Source of the DNA: Alteromonas sp. LOR
GTDB taxonomy: Bacteria > Pseudomonadota > Gammaproteobacteria > Enterobacterales > Alteromonadaceae
NCBI RefSeq assembly: GCF_000753865.1
Contig: NZ_JQFW01000030.1
Coordinates: 28,852-92,851 of the forward strand
Reading direction: 5' to 3'
DNA length: 64,000 nucleotides
Shown here: piece by piece, positions 18,742 through 28,388 of the stretch
Position numbering within the stretch: the stretch's first letter is position 1
Layout: every line of letters starts with the position of its first letter
Made by a program: the position numbers and the translations under genes
The notes under the pieces: model-generated
The model's input: the letters and a program-made list of their open reading frames with translations, nothing else
What the model was told of the DNA's origin: nothing
Database searches by the model: none

Positions 18742-19406
18742 TGCCTTATCAACACAAAAGCGTAGCTGGGCAGCCTATTGCTCTTCCTGTCAATAAAGTT
18801 GTGTGTATTGGTAGAAACTACTTAGACCATATTCAAGAAATGAACTCAGTGGTGTCTGAGGACCCTTTGCTTTTCATGAAGCCCAAGTCGGCGATGTGTG
18901 ATATGACAATGCCACTTGAAATTCCCAGCGATAAAGGTGCCTGTCACAATGAGCTAGAAGTCGCTGTGCTGTTAAAAAATAGCCTCAAAAATGCCAGTGA
19001 GTCTGACGTTGCCGACGCTATCTGGGGTATTGGTTTAGGGCTAGATTTAACGCTACGGGATGTGCAAGCATCGCTTAAAAAGCAGGGACAGCCCTGGGAA
19101 CGTGCAAAGGCTTTTGATAACAGCGCACCACTTTCATCTTTTGTTCCATTGGCAGAGTTTGATAATCTCGACGACTTGCGTTTTACCCTTAAGATTAATG
19201 GCGAAGTGAGACAGCTAGGCCACACGGCGTTGATGCTGCATAAAATTATTCCCCTAATTGCGCACATGTCCACCGTATTTTCTCTCGACGCCGGCGATGT
19301 TATCCTCACAGGTACGCCAAAAGGCGTTGGTCCGCTTAACGACGGCGATACAGTCGAAGTATCGTTAGACCCTTTCTTTTCGCTTCAAACTAAGGTAATC
19401 GTGTAA
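18741..19406 (+). CDS. Fumarylacetoacetate hydrolase-family enzyme (YcgM-like)
   Basis: A 221-residue FAH-fold enzyme. KVVCIGRNYLDH near residues 19-30, the metal ligands in HNELEVAVLL (Glu pair) and the late ILTGTPKGVGPL are family hallmarks. E. coli YcgM is in this group, which includes acylpyruvases and oxaloacetate decarboxylases. The start overlaps the transglycosylase stop (TAATG) and its own stop overlaps the ycgN start, so the genes are translationally coupled. Confidence 0.88.
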   Translation: MPYQHKSVAGQPIALPVNKVVCIGRNYLDHIQEMNSVVSEDPLLFMKPKSAMCDMTMPLEIPSDKGACHNELEVAVLLKNSLKNASESDVADAIWGIGLGLDLTLRDVQASLKKQGQPWERAKAFDNSAPLSSFVPLAEFDNLDDLRFTLKINGEVRQLGHTALMLHKIIPLIAHMSTVFSLDAGDVILTGTPKGVGPLNDGDTVEVSLDPFFSLQTKVIV

Positions 19407-19909
19407 TGCCCGCAACGTCAGCGCCATTTTGGGAAACTAAATCATTGGAAGAAATGAACCAAACCGAGTGGGAGTCACTTTGCGATGGATGTGGTAAGTG
19501 CTGTCTACACAAGTTTATCGATGATGAAAGTGTAGAAGAATACAGCCCAACTGACTTTATCAATGCTAACGAGCAGATACACTATACCAACATTGTATGC
19601 TCTTATTTAAATACAAAAAAATGTGAGTGTACCGAGTATCAAAACAGAACCGTGCTAGTGCCCGATTGCGTCAAACTGACGAAAGAAAACCTGAAAGACA
19701 TCTTTTTTATGCCAACAAGCTGTACCTACAGAAGGTTACATGAGGGCAGGGGAATGCCGTCGTGGCACCCGTTGCTTAACAAGGGTAAAAAACATGTCAT
19801 GCACGCTAAAGGGATGTCTGTTCGCAATAAAACCATATTCGAGACCGATGTAGATTTAAATGAATTTGAGAACTACATTGCCATATGGCCGCTGGAAGAC
19901 TTAGATTAG
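19406..19909 (+). CDS. ycgN: UPF0260/YcgN cysteine-cluster protein
   Basis: A 167-residue protein with a pattern of conserved cysteines (LCDGCGKCCLHK, then NTKKCEC, VPDCVKL and SCTYRRL) that fits the YcgN family, suspected to bind a metal or iron-sulfur centre. WHPLL and the C-terminal ENYIAIWPLED are also typical. It is the last gene of the ycgL cluster. Its function is unknown. Confidence 0.92.
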   Translation: MPATSAPFWETKSLEEMNQTEWESLCDGCGKCCLHKFIDDESVEEYSPTDFINANEQIHYTNIVCSYLNTKKCECTEYQNRTVLVPDCVKLTKENLKDIFFMPTSCTYRRLHEGRGMPSWHPLLNKGKKHVMHAKGMSVRNKTIFETDVDLNEFENYIAIWPLEDLD

Positions 19910-19942
19910 GCCTGAAGTTTATTCGTTATCTTATTCGTTACT

Positions 19943-20494
19943 TTATTCACTAATAAGCGCATAAAGTAGGGCGTCTCTGCCAAAAACACGCTTGCGGCAT
20001 AGCCCTTCTTTTATAGCACCTATACGCTCGGCTACTCGCAAACTGGCTTTATTGTTTGGCTCAACAAAACACTCCAATCTATTTAAGTTCATTTGAGAAA
20101 AGGCGAGCTTTTTCAATGCCTCACAAATTGCTGTGGCAAGGCCTCTGCCACAGGCATCTGGACGCAACCAGTAACCAAGGTTTGCACTAAGATGAGTATG
20201 ATGTATGTGGTTGATAATACCCATGCCTAAGCATCGCTCTTCATGCACTAGTAAATAGGTTAAGCCATAGCCACTCTCTCTCGCCCTTTCCATACTCTCT
20301 ATACACTGCTTAGACAAAGCCGGTGTAACGGGGCAGGTTGACGCTCCAAACCATGGCTTTACATGATGAATAGACTGTTGCCCGGCTTCACACAGCATGT
20401 CGCAGTGCTTGCGAGCAATACGCTGTATGGAGACGGGGCCTTGCTCAGTATGAATAGGAGGAAGGCGAGAAGGGAGTATTGATAAATCAATCAA
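19943..20494 (-). CDS. GNAT acetyltransferase (RimJ/RimL type)
   Basis: A 183-residue acetyltransferase. The acetyl-CoA loop is in YWLRPDACGRGLATAICEAL near residues 106-125 and the later NRLECFVEPNNKASLRVAERIG is typical of the RimJ/RimL group, which acetylates protein or aminoglycoside amines. The substrate is unknown. It overlaps the end of dsbB by four bases (ATGA type) and so is the last gene of the nhaB-dsbB operon. Confidence 0.86.
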   Translation of the reverse strand: MIDLSILPSRLPPIHTEQGPVSIQRIARKHCDMLCEAGQQSIHHVKPWFGASTCPVTPALSKQCIESMERARESGYGLTYLLVHEERCLGMGIINHIHHTHLSANLGYWLRPDACGRGLATAICEALKKLAFSQMNLNRLECFVEPNNKASLRVAERIGAIKEGLCRKRVFGRDALLYALISE

Positions 20495-21018
20495 AAGGGC
20501 TTTTTATCCAATAGCCTGCATGCAAACACGACGATAAACGCAATGGCATAGGTGGCGAAGATGATTTGCATCCATTCTGCCATGCCCATTGACAGGAATT
20601 GCCATGTGTTTTCCAGGCAGTCACCCTCAGCGGCGAACACGGCAGGAAGCCACTCATGAAGCTGCAGCCAAGATGGAAAGTTAGGCACAATCTCACAGCT
20701 TGCAAAAAACGGATTGGACGCATTTAGAAGCTCAACATGCTCAGTAGCAAGTAAATACCCCCATCCCGCGGACACTGCCCACCCGGCAAAACCAAGCATC
20801 CGGGTAAACCCATTATTACTAATCACTACAATTAGCGCTGAAAACACGATGCCATACATCGCCGTTCGCTGGTAAATACACATGATGCAGGGCTTCAATC
20901 CCATGGCGTACTGAAAATAAAGTGCTGCAATCTCAAGTGCCAGTGACGAGGCAAAAAGCACAAGCCATGATGACTTGTGCTCTGCCCACTGACTAATACC
21001 GTGAATAACGCTTCGCAT
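20491..21018 (-). CDS. dsbB: Disulfide bond formation protein DsbB
   Basis: An inner-membrane quinone reductase of 175 residues that reoxidises DsbA. Four membrane segments are visible. The first periplasmic cysteine pair is in KPCIMCIYQR at residues 44-47; the second pair is Cys103 (FFASCEIVP) and Cys128 (EGDCLEN). It lies 3 bp after nhaB, and the dsbB-nhaB-fadR arrangement matches E. coli. Confidence 0.95.
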   Translation of the reverse strand: MRSVIHGISQWAEHKSSWLVLFASSLALEIAALYFQYAMGLKPCIMCIYQRTAMYGIVFSALIVVISNNGFTRMLGFAGWAVSAGWGYLLATEHVELLNASNPFFASCEIVPNFPSWLQLHEWLPAVFAAEGDCLENTWQFLSMGMAEWMQIIFATYAIAFIVVFACRLLDKKPF

Positions 21019-21021
21019 TAC

Positions 21022-22605
21022 TTAGTGTCCCACCGCTTCAGTGCCAACCGCGGTGGCAGAGTGGTGCTCAATTAAGTGCATATCGTATAACCATGCGGTG
21101 GCATCGGCTAACCCTATATAGGTTGCCAGCAAACCAACAATGGTCAGCACGACGGTATACGGCAGTGCCATAATAACCATTTTCCCATAGGACAGGCGCA
21201 GTAACGGCGCTATGGCAGACGTCAGTAAGAATAAGAACGCAGCTTGTCCGTTTGGTGTTGCCACACTTGGTAAATTCGTACCTGTGTTAATGGCTACCGC
21301 AAGCATGTCGTATTGATCCCGTGTAATCTGTCCAGCTTCTAAGGCTGCGGTCACTTCGGTAATGTATACCGAGCCTACAAACACATTGTCGCTCACCATT
21401 GAGAGAACACCATTTGCCAAGTAGAACATCACCATTTGCGTTTCACCTTCAAAGGACAGTACCCAGTGAATGACTGGTTGGAAAAGCCCTTGGTCGATAA
21501 TAACGGCAACAACACCAAAGAAAACAGCAAGTAGTGCAGTGAATGGCAGTGCCTCTTCAAAGGCTTTGCCTAAGGCATGTTCTTCAATAACGCCGCTCAT
21601 AGAGGTGGCTAGCACAATAACAGAAAGACCAATCAGGCCAACGGACGCCATATGCGTGGCTAAACCAACAATTAACCAAACACCGATTAACGCTTGAACC
21701 AGTAACTTCGCTTTTTCGCGCTTACTGCGCCCTTCATCCATATGCATATTGTAATCGACAAGAATTTGTCTTACCGCAGAAGGGAGTTCAGCGCCGTAAG
21801 AGAACAGCTTCGTCTTTTCTACAAAGATGGTCGTCAGTAAACCAAACACAAAAACAGGCAGTGAAACGGGCGCCATACGAATAAAGAATTCGACAAAATT
21901 CCAGCCCGCTTTGTCGGCAATAATAAGGTTTTGAGGTTCACCTACCATGGTCATAACACCGCCAAGTGCTGTACCAACGGCAGAGTGCATCATAAGGTTG
22001 CGTAAAAACGCACGGAAGTCTTCTAAATCATTTCGACCAATATCGTGCACGCCATCATCACTGGTATGGTCGTGGTCAGAGTGAAACTCTTTGCCCGAAG
22101 CGACTTTGTGGTAAATAGAGTAAAAACCTAAGCCAACACTGATTATAACCGCAACAACGGTAAGGGCATCGAGGAACGCTGATAAAAACGCAGAGGCAAA
22201 GATAAATGAAAGGGAAAGAATGAGCTTATTTTGAACCTTAATAACCAGTTTGGTAAATAGGTACATCAGCAGGTCTTTCATAAAGTATATGCCCGCGACC
22301 ATAAAGACCAACAGTAGCAGCACTTCTAAATTAACCTCAATTTCATGCATCATATGACCGGGGGTGGTCATTCCGATGAACATGGCTTCTATAAGCAGTA
22401 ATCCTCCTGGCTGAAGGGGATAGCATTTAAGTGCCATGGCAAGGGTGAAAATAAACTGAATGACCAGTGACCAACCTGCAATATATGGGTCCACCATAAA
22501 TATAAAGGGGTTGGCAATGAGAAAGGCAATAATCGTCTTTTTGTACCAATCGGGCGCATGTCCCAGGAAGTTCTTATAGATCGCCGAGATCATTGAGGTT
22601 TGCAT
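21022..22605 (-). CDS. nhaB: Na+/H+ antiporter NhaB
   Basis: A polytopic transporter of 527 residues that exports sodium in exchange for protons. NhaB family features include [21 protein letters not shown] near the N-terminus, [16 protein letters not shown] in the centre and [20 protein letters not shown] near 425-444. Length agrees with E. coli NhaB (513). It is divergent from fadR and leads the operon with dsbB and the GNAT gene. Salt tolerance fits a marine organism. Confidence 0.95.
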   Translation of the reverse strand: MQTSMISAIYKNFLGHAPDWYKKTIIAFLIANPFIFMVDPYIAGWSLVIQFIFTLAMALKCYPLQPGGLLLIEAMFIGMTTPGHMMHEIEVNLEVLLLLVFMVAGIYFMKDLLMYLFTKLVIKVQNKLILSLSFIFASAFLSAFLDALTVVAVIISVGLGFYSIYHKVASGKEFHSDHDHTSDDGVHDIGRNDLEDFRAFLRNLMMHSAVGTALGGVMTMVGEPQNLIIADKAGWNFVEFFIRMAPVSLPVFVFGLLTTIFVEKTKLFSYGAELPSAVRQILVDYNMHMDEGRSKREKAKLLVQALIGVWLIVGLATHMASVGLIGLSVIVLATSMSGVIEEHALGKAFEEALPFTALLAVFFGVVAVIIDQGLFQPVIHWVLSFEGETQMVMFYLANGVLSMVSDNVFVGSVYITEVTAALEAGQITRDQYDMLAVAINTGTNLPSVATPNGQAAFLFLLTSAIAPLLRLSYGKMVIMALPYTVVLTIVGLLATYIGLADATAWLYDMHLIEHHSATAVGTEAVGH

Positions 22606-23044
22606 GAGTTCCTGTTCCTTTTACAACAAAGCACGCATTTGTGCGCATCTTTACACTGTATGTTTGCGATTCATCGCGTTACAAATCTGTCGATGAGTAG
22701 TCTCACTCACCGTAAAAACAGTTTTATCGCAGTTATTATAGTCGGGATTTAAGCGTACATGATATTAACGTGTTGAGAAAGCAATTCACGGGTATCTAAT
22801 GACGAAAGTTACTGAAAACCTGCCAAATTTTTCATCATGGAATAACAGCTTATTCGAAAGTCAGTCGAATGTGAGCATTTTGTGAACAAAAAATCAGTTT
22901 ATCTCTTTGCTTCGGGAACAAAACTGAAGGTAATAGCGTCTAGGTCCCACAGCTGGCGTATATTTCGTTGTGTAAATGTGCAACCATCTGGTACAATCAG
23001 TTGTTAAATTTTATGATCTTATGTAAACGTGCAGGCGATTAGTT
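22606..23044. other. Divergent nhaB/fadR intergenic region (439 bp)
   Basis: It contains the FadR-like site listed next. The rest is AT-rich with no gene, strong hairpin or RNA motif that I could recognise. Confidence 0.65.
22986..23002. promoter_or_regulatory. Candidate FadR autoregulatory operator
   Basis: ATCTGGTACAATCAGTT closely resembles the E. coli fadB operator ATCTGGTACGACCAGAT (13 of 17 positions). It lies 43 bp before the fadR start codon, which suggests autoregulation. Confidence 0.65.
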
Positions 23045-23755
23045 ATGATATATAAGGCGCAGAGTCCCGCTGGATTCGCCGAAGAATACATTGTGGAATC
23101 AATTTGGAGCGGCCGCTTTCCACCAGGTACTATTTTACCTGCAGAAAGAGAGTTATCTGAGCTAATTGGTGTTACCCGAACTACGCTACGAGAAGTGCTT
23201 CAACGACTCGCTAGAGATGGATGGTTAACTATTCAGCACGGCAAACCAACAAAAGTGAACAACTTTTGGGAAACGTGCGGTTTAAACATTCTAGAAACCC
23301 TTGCTCGACTCGATCAAGAGGGCATTCCTGAGTTAGTTGATAATCTGCTAGCAGCACGCACAAACTTAAGTGCAGTGTTTATTAGAGGTGCTATTCGTCA
23401 CAACGCTCAAGCGTCGGCCGATATCATTGCTCGATATAAAAACGTAGAGCAGGAAGGCCTTGCCTTTGCGCAGTTCGATTATCAAATGACCCACGATTTA
23501 GCGCTTGCATCTAACAATAATGTATTCGTGCTAATGATGAATGGATTTCGCGGTCTGTATTCACGCATTGGTGGATATTTCTTTGCTCACCAAGACGCTC
23601 GCGACATCGCCATGAAGTATTATGCAGATTTGCTTGAAGTTGCAGAGAGTGGCGACCATGACCGTGTGCCAAATGTAGTAAGAAACTACGGCATAGAAAG
23701 CGGAAAGATGTGGCAAGAAATTCGTAACGACATGCCAAAAGATCTCGTAGACTAA
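23045..23755 (+). CDS. fadR: Fatty acid metabolism regulator FadR
   Basis: A GntR-family regulator of 236 residues. The N-terminal winged helix ([20 protein letters not shown], then [20 protein letters not shown]) and [17 protein letters not shown] are nearly those of E. coli FadR. The C-terminal acyl-CoA-binding domain is present. FadR represses fad genes and activates unsaturated fatty acid synthesis until long-chain acyl-CoA releases it. The window holds likely targets (fadD, itself). It is followed by a strong terminator. Confidence 0.96.
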   Translation: MIYKAQSPAGFAEEYIVESIWSGRFPPGTILPAERELSELIGVTRTTLREVLQRLARDGWLTIQHGKPTKVNNFWETCGLNILETLARLDQEGIPELVDNLLAARTNLSAVFIRGAIRHNAQASADIIARYKNVEQEGLAFAQFDYQMTHDLALASNNNVFVLMMNGFRGLYSRIGGYFFAHQDARDIAMKYYADLLEVAESGDHDRVPNVVRNYGIESGKMWQEIRNDMPKDLVD

Positions 23756-23780
23756 TCATTTAGTTTCACGCTTTTGATAA

Positions 23781-23860
23781 AAAACGCCTTTCGGTAAGAT
23801 TACTCAGTGCAGGGAAAACCTGCCAAATTAGAGTATTTTCACCGAAGGGCGTTTTTTTTA
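23781..23860 (+). terminator. Long-stem terminator after fadR
   Basis: AAAACGCCTTTCGGT and ACCGAAGGGCGTTTTT pair across a 50-base loop and end in a run of T. The loop itself contains ACTCAGTG-type weak pairing. The stem is unusually far apart for a simple terminator. Confidence 0.75.
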
Positions 23861-23959
23861 CTTTAATTTTGTTTTTAGTATGCGGTTTCTAATTGTAAAG
23901 CGTAGAGTTTAGTTATGGTGTTTAGTCACACCCCAATTAGGCACTCATAGGAGCTCAAA

Positions 23960-24319
23960 ATGACTACTAAAGATACTATCAAAGGCAAAATTAATGACGC
24001 TGAAGAAATGGCGCGTAAAATTTGGTTAGCAGGTCTTGGCGCTTATGGAAAAAGCGTTGATGAAGCTCAAGGTCGCTATGACAAGCTAAGTGAAGAAGCA
24101 AACAAAATGTTTGATGAGCTTGTGTCAAAAGGCGAAACCCTAGAAGGTGATGCACGCAGTAAGTTTAAATCAACAACAAATGATGTTGAACACCGCGTTG
24201 CTGATGTTCGTAAAAAGCTGGGTTTAGATGCAGAGCCAGCTGACCAACGTATCGACGAGCTATCTGCAAAAATTGATGCGTTAACTGAAGCGGTTGCTAA
24301 GTTAGCTGCAAACAAGTAA
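23960..24319 (+). CDS. Phasin-family protein (PhaF/PhaI type)
   Basis: A 119-residue, highly charged helical protein. The N-terminal EMARKIWLAGLGAYGKSVDEA is the signature of the PhaF/PhaI granule-associated family and the C-terminus (RIDELSAKIDALTEAVAKL) is a leucine-zipper-like coiled coil. Phasins coat polyhydroxyalkanoate granules, but no PHA synthase gene is in this window and the wax ester synthase 6 kb away makes other lipid bodies possible. It is paired with a second, longer relative downstream. Confidence 0.82.
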   Translation: MTTKDTIKGKINDAEEMARKIWLAGLGAYGKSVDEAQGRYDKLSEEANKMFDELVSKGETLEGDARSKFKSTTNDVEHRVADVRKKLGLDAEPADQRIDELSAKIDALTEAVAKLAANK

Positions 24320-24368
24320 TACCCAACGTGCTGCTTTTAAACATTAGCGCAGCAACCATACGTTAAAA

Positions 24369-24423
24369 AGATAGGTGGTGTTGTTGGAAAGTCCGAATTC
24401 GGATAATGACTACACCATCTTTA
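24369..24423 (+). promoter_or_regulatory. Hairpin between the two phasin-type genes
   Basis: AAGA...TGGTGT pairs with ACACCATCTT, and the inner palindrome TCCGAATTCGGA gives a second stem. It is followed by TTATCTCC. It may reduce read-through or protect the upstream transcript end. Confidence 0.5.
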
Positions 24424-24445
24424 TCTCCTTCATCAAGGAGGCACC

Positions 24446-25270
24446 ATGAGTAACAATCCTACAGAGCCGAAAAAGACCGTTGTGGTTAGCGCTGAAGTAA
24501 AAGCTCCGGCTACATCGCAAGGCTCTATCACGACATCATTAAAGTCTTCGCCTATTTTTGGTTGGTTTTATGCTGGAGCAGATATGCTTTCTGCTGAGCT
24601 GGACCAAGTGGCAGGCTTAGTGAGCAAGCAGATTGATAAAACCAGCGAAACCTTGCAAGAGATGCAGTCAAAAGGCATTGAAGTTGAGGCTGATTTAAGA
24701 CGCTCATTTAGTCCGTTTGTGTTTTTTGATGCTGCTCAGAATTTAGTAAAATCGACATCTGTCTATTCAGTGTTATCTGGCGGGCAAAAGCAGCAGCGTA
24801 AAGCGCAGCAAATAGATGAGCTTTCCGCTAAGGTAGATGCGTTAGTAGAGCAGGTTGCACTCCTTGCGACGAAAGAGGCGGCGAAAGAAGCGGTTAAGCA
24901 GGCTGAGAAAAAAGAGGCGCCTAAACGAGCTTCTACAAAAACAGCTCCTGCAAAAACAGCGACGAAAGCCTCGACAACCAAAACAGCAGCTGCCACGGCT
25001 TCAAAAGCAAGCCAAGGGAAAACTGCTGCGTCGGTTACCGTAAAAGCGACTGCGACTAAACCATCAGCAAAGGCGACTGCGCCTAAACCATCACCAAAGG
25101 CAACTGCATCGAAAACGGCTGCGCCTAAAACATCGGCTAAGGCGACTGCGCCTAAAACATCAGCTAAGGCGACTGCGTCTAAAGCTGCACCAAAAGCAGA
25201 GGCTTCGACTCCTGCTAAAGCTGCGAGCGCAACCGTTTCACCGAGCAACACCGACAAGAAAAATGGTTGA
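24446..25270 (+). CDS. PhaF-like phasin with histone-H1-like Lys/Ala/Pro tail
   Basis: A 274-residue protein in two parts. Residues 1-145 are phasin-like and end in the same coiled coil as the upstream gene (QIDELSAKVDALVEQVALL). From about 150 to the end it is almost only Ala, Lys, Thr, Ser and Pro, with repeated AKATAPK-type units. Pseudomonas PhaF has the same layout, with the basic tail binding DNA and linking granules to the nucleoid; that role is inferred here. The AAGGAGG ribosome binding site at 24435-24441 is strong. The tail DNA is repetitive and prone to length variation. Confidence 0.82.
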   Translation: MSNNPTEPKKTVVVSAEVKAPATSQGSITTSLKSSPIFGWFYAGADMLSAELDQVAGLVSKQIDKTSETLQEMQSKGIEVEADLRRSFSPFVFFDAAQNLVKSTSVYSVLSGGQKQQRKAQQIDELSAKVDALVEQVALLATKEAAKEAVKQAEKKEAPKRASTKTAPAKTATKASTTKTAAATASKASQGKTAASVTVKATATKPSAKATAPKPSPKATASKTAAPKTSAKATAPKTSAKATASKAAPKAEASTPAKAASATVSPSNTDKKNG

Positions 25271-25333
25271 GTGAGTTTTTAACTTTGCTTAAGCAACACG
25301 CCCTAGCTTGAGTGAGGCGTTTAATCAAACAAA

Positions 25334-25365
25334 AAAGCAAACCTTTCGGTTTGCTTTTTTTTTGG
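25334..25365. terminator. Bidirectional terminator
   Basis: AAAAAAGCAAACC and GGTTTGCTTTTTTTTT flank a TTTC loop. A-tract and T-tract on either side allow it to end the PhaF-like gene on the plus strand and the gene at 25426-26859 on the minus strand. Confidence 0.9.
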
Positions 25366-25425
25366 CCTATATTTTTATCTAGGGCATGAGACCATTAATC
25401 GCAACATTACTCATTAGATATGAGC

Positions 25426-26859
25426 TTACGTATTTTTTGCCCAAATGTTTTGGTGCTTTTTAAAGCCAAAGAAGTCATGGGGCTCCCAGAAACTTGGCAC
25501 TAAATCATCTAATGATTCTTGTGAGAAGTTACTCGATAACTGGCTCATTATTTCACTGAGTCTGGCTTCTCCCAACCGCATTAGTTTTTTTCTATTGGCA
25601 GGGAAGTACAGGTTTCTGCTCTTTTCTATCACTTCTTGAGCGCCGCTGGTCACAAAGTTCTGATTTCGCGTCACTACTTTGCAAATTGGCTCGGCGGGTT
25701 TAGCTGGATTAAGCCCCGTTACTATCGCATATTCAAACTGGTTTTTTTCCTCGCCTTTTTCATTTTTCGGAATAAATGCAACACCAAAACCTTGAGGGAA
25801 ATACCCGACTAAGTTCATAAAGTCTTGTGCCAAATGTTTGTTCAAGCTCCCTTTTTTTGCCAGCTGCTCTATAAGTAAGTAGCCTTTCGGCAAATCTAGG
25901 CGGGTATAATCTGCCTTGGTAGATAGCACAATAGACACATAAATCTGCGGTATTTTGACCAGTTCTCCCAGCCCTGTTTTTGACAAGAACGCGTCTTTAA
26001 CCAGCTGTTGAAGAAACTCAGACGCCTCTGTATGGGCTTTAATAAAGCGGTCTCTTTCTTCTCTTATATTACCAGTGTATTTAGGAATGCCTAAACCGTC
26101 AGATAAATACTTCATAGTAAAGTGATAGTTTATCTTCAGTAAGTTTTTGCGCTGCTCTTCATCAAGCAATCTAAACTCGTCTAAATCGCCATCTTTACCT
26201 TTTAAAATGGTAAGTGCTGCCGGGCTTTGCAAGCCAATATCTTGAAGTAGGGCTGCGGCGATTAGCGGCACACCCAATTCAGTTTTCCACTTCTCTTTCC
26301 AATACTGATCGTTTCGAAAGCGGGAAATAGCTTCGCGGTATTTAGATAAATAAGAGTGGGCTATCGTGTCGTGGTCTAACAAGCGATCAGCCAGCCTTAA
26401 TGTAAGAACGGCTTTGTATATAGGCTTGTAGCGTTGATGTACTTTTGCAAAGTTACCCTCGGCGCCGCGAGTAAGCAGCATTAATGTTCCTAGAAACTTG
26501 GCGCTTAATTGCTGAGTTTCAGCCCAGGTTTCACCCTCACATAGCTTAATCACTTTAGTGCAAACGGTTTCAAGTCGTTCAAGGCGGGCTAACCTCTCTT
26601 CTTCAAGTTTTTCGTTATTGTTTTTAATCTGTTGAGCGAGTTGGCTAGCAAGTACCTCTTTGTCTTTTTTATCTTTTATTATGAGTAGCTGCTCTTTTAA
26701 ATCGGTGGTGTGCTGTTCTAATGTTGTGGTAAGCGTGAAGTAGTGTCGCGCATCCTCAAAGATAGAACCGAACCCGGTCTCCTTGGGATACACTAAAGAA
26801 AGCAATTGTTTGACTTGTTGTGTGTAAATATTGTCGGGGTTTTGGCTTTGTGAACTCAC
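25426..26859 (-). CDS. Hypothetical protein resembling a degenerate HD-GYP domain
   Basis: A 477-residue soluble protein with a coiled-coil stretch at about 47-97. From about 140 it follows the HD-GYP layout: AALLQDIGL at 202-210 sits where active proteins have LLHDIGK, and the late KGYLLIEQLAKKG and LVGYFPQGFGVAFI match the C-terminal RPY and YPPGS-V-L segments. The metal-binding His of HD is Gln206 and the HHE and GYP motifs are not found. It probably lacks phosphodiesterase activity. It follows a patatin phospholipase by 59 bp on the same strand. The similarity was judged by eye. Confidence 0.6.
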   Translation of the reverse strand: MSSQSQNPDNIYTQQVKQLLSLVYPKETGFGSIFEDARHYFTLTTTLEQHTTDLKEQLLIIKDKKDKEVLASQLAQQIKNNNEKLEEERLARLERLETVCTKVIKLCEGETWAETQQLSAKFLGTLMLLTRGAEGNFAKVHQRYKPIYKAVLTLRLADRLLDHDTIAHSYLSKYREAISRFRNDQYWKEKWKTELGVPLIAAALLQDIGLQSPAALTILKGKDGDLDEFRLLDEEQRKNLLKINYHFTMKYLSDGLGIPKYTGNIREERDRFIKAHTEASEFLQQLVKDAFLSKTGLGELVKIPQIYVSIVLSTKADYTRLDLPKGYLLIEQLAKKGSLNKHLAQDFMNLVGYFPQGFGVAFIPKNEKGEEKNQFEYAIVTGLNPAKPAEPICKVVTRNQNFVTSGAQEVIEKSRNLYFPANRKKLMRLGEARLSEIMSQLSSNFSQESLDDLVPSFWEPHDFFGFKKHQNIWAKNT

Positions 26860-26918
26860 CGTGATCCTTTAAATTGTTCTCGCATCAGCCAACGACACAT
26901 TGCCATAACGTACTCGCG

Positions 26919-28388
26919 TTATGGCGTGTGATGCGCAAGATGTCGAAGCTCCACCGCTTCTCGTTTTTTTAACTGCGCTAAATGATAACGCAGTTTCTCA
27001 CTAATTTTGGTATTTCTTTCTATTACATGGAGTTGCGGCCAAGACGCTTGCTCTCCGCTAGTCATTAACTCATCCATACTTTCTAGCGTTGGATTAGCCA
27101 ATACCTTTGAAATATTGCTCAATTGACGCTTCGGCAAAATATTAATATCGCCGACATATTGCTGATCAATTATCGACCTTACTTTGTGAATAGCAAGTTT
27201 AGCACTTTTATTGCCCACCATTTTTTCAATCATATCAATAGCGAAAACGCTGTTTGATTTCGCCAGCTGACCAATGTGACGAGTTGTCATGTCCCACAGA
27301 GAATGTGCATCAATTCTTCTGGAAGAGATAAAGGGTACTGCTAGTGGGTTCGTTTGGCTCACAATGCTGTGATTAACACCATAAAGCCGAGCCAATCGTT
27401 TAAACGGTAAATCGGCCATTAACGATCCATCTGCAAATCGTCGGTTGGGAATGTAGGGCACAATCTCGCCCGATGGCGTCTTCGCTTTTAGCTGCACGGG
27501 GCTAAATACGATGGGCACAGCGCAAGATGCTCTTACGGCTTGACTGATAATAGCATTGGGCGATGTTTTTGCATTTAGTAAGCGAGAGTGCTGATGCAAA
27601 TCGGCAGGCGATACCGTAATAGTAACGTGACGACCTGTTTTTCTAAAGGCTTCTTCAAACGTCGTTAAGTCGAATAACTCAATAAGTGCATTTTCCAGCA
27701 TGGAGCTATCAAACAAACTACCTTTATTAAGGCCCGCAAAAGTACGCCAGTGCTTAAACATTTCGTAAATTCGCTCTGAGTCTAAGGATTCTTCAAGCTC
27801 ATCGTGGGTTCGGGTGGCCAGCATAGCGCCAATAATGGAACCTGCAGAGGCACCAGATATAACGGTGGGTAACAGTCGTCTTTGATTTAACGACTTTACA
27901 ACGCCTGCGTGAAAGAAACCAAGGCCTGCGCCGCCAGACAGCATAAGGCAGCTGCGCCCGAAAGCGTGGGCAGTTTCTTCAAAAAACGAGAGTTTTTCAT
28001 AAAAGTCCACGTCGTCTTCATTTGCATTCACAATCTGCTCAAGCGTTAAAGAAACCTCATCAATAAATTGTTCAATGAGCTTTTTTGTGCCTATTTTGCA
28101 GTGAGTTTGTAACGCAGGATTAGCAATATTGCCCAAGTTTCCATGCAGTCCCTCATGCAATATGGACATCAGGGCATGGATATCGCCTCGACCTCTTGCA
28201 ATTTGAAGGCGCTGCACCCGTTTTTGAATAAGTTTGTAGTCGTAGTCTTCACTTTCATCCTTTGCCTTCCAGTCGTCAGCGCCAGACATGGCATCATAAG
28301 CCAGACAAGCAGCCTCATATTCGTCGTAGTTACTTGCGTGTTTAATATCACGTTCAAGCTTTTTTAACGGTAAATCGAATGCTGTCAT
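26919..28388 (-). CDS. Patatin-like phospholipase with DUF3336 N-terminus
   Basis: A lipid acyl hydrolase of about 489 residues. The oxyanion loop is SGGAGLGFFHAG, the nucleophile Ser181 is in ISGASAGS and the dyad Asp is in FADGSLMADLP. The N-terminal region (LKKLERDIKHASNYDEY) is of DUF3336 type, as in triacylglycerol lipases of this group. I choose the ATG at 28388 because AAGGTGG lies six bases upstream; a longer frame starts at 28457. It is the first gene of a two-gene unit with the HD-GYP-like gene. Storage-lipid breakdown is a reasonable inference. Confidence 0.86.
   Translation of the reverse strand: MTAFDLPLKKLERDIKHASNYDEYEAACLAYDAMSGADDWKAKDESEDYDYKLIQKRVQRLQIARGRGDIHALMSILHEGLHGNLGNIANPALQTHCKIGTKKLIEQFIDEVSLTLEQIVNANEDDVDFYEKLSFFEETAHAFGRSCLMLSGGAGLGFFHAGVVKSLNQRRLLPTVISGASAGSIIGAMLATRTHDELEESLDSERIYEMFKHWRTFAGLNKGSLFDSSMLENALIELFDLTTFEEAFRKTGRHVTITVSPADLHQHSRLLNAKTSPNAIISQAVRASCAVPIVFSPVQLKAKTPSGEIVPYIPNRRFADGSLMADLPFKRLARLYGVNHSIVSQTNPLAVPFISSRRIDAHSLWDMTTRHIGQLAKSNSVFAIDMIEKMVGNKSAKLAIHKVRSIIDQQYVGDINILPKRQLSNISKVLANPTLESMDELMTSGEQASWPQLHVIERNTKISEKLRYHLAQLKKREAVELRHLAHHTP

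Noticed and set aside
20487..20723. 78-residue minus-strand frame
   Set aside because: Alternative frame within dsbB.
24763..25257. 164-residue open frame antisense to the PhaF-like tail
   Set aside because: It is the reverse of the Lys/Ala codon repeats, gives a low-complexity Ala/Val/Leu protein and has no ribosome binding site.
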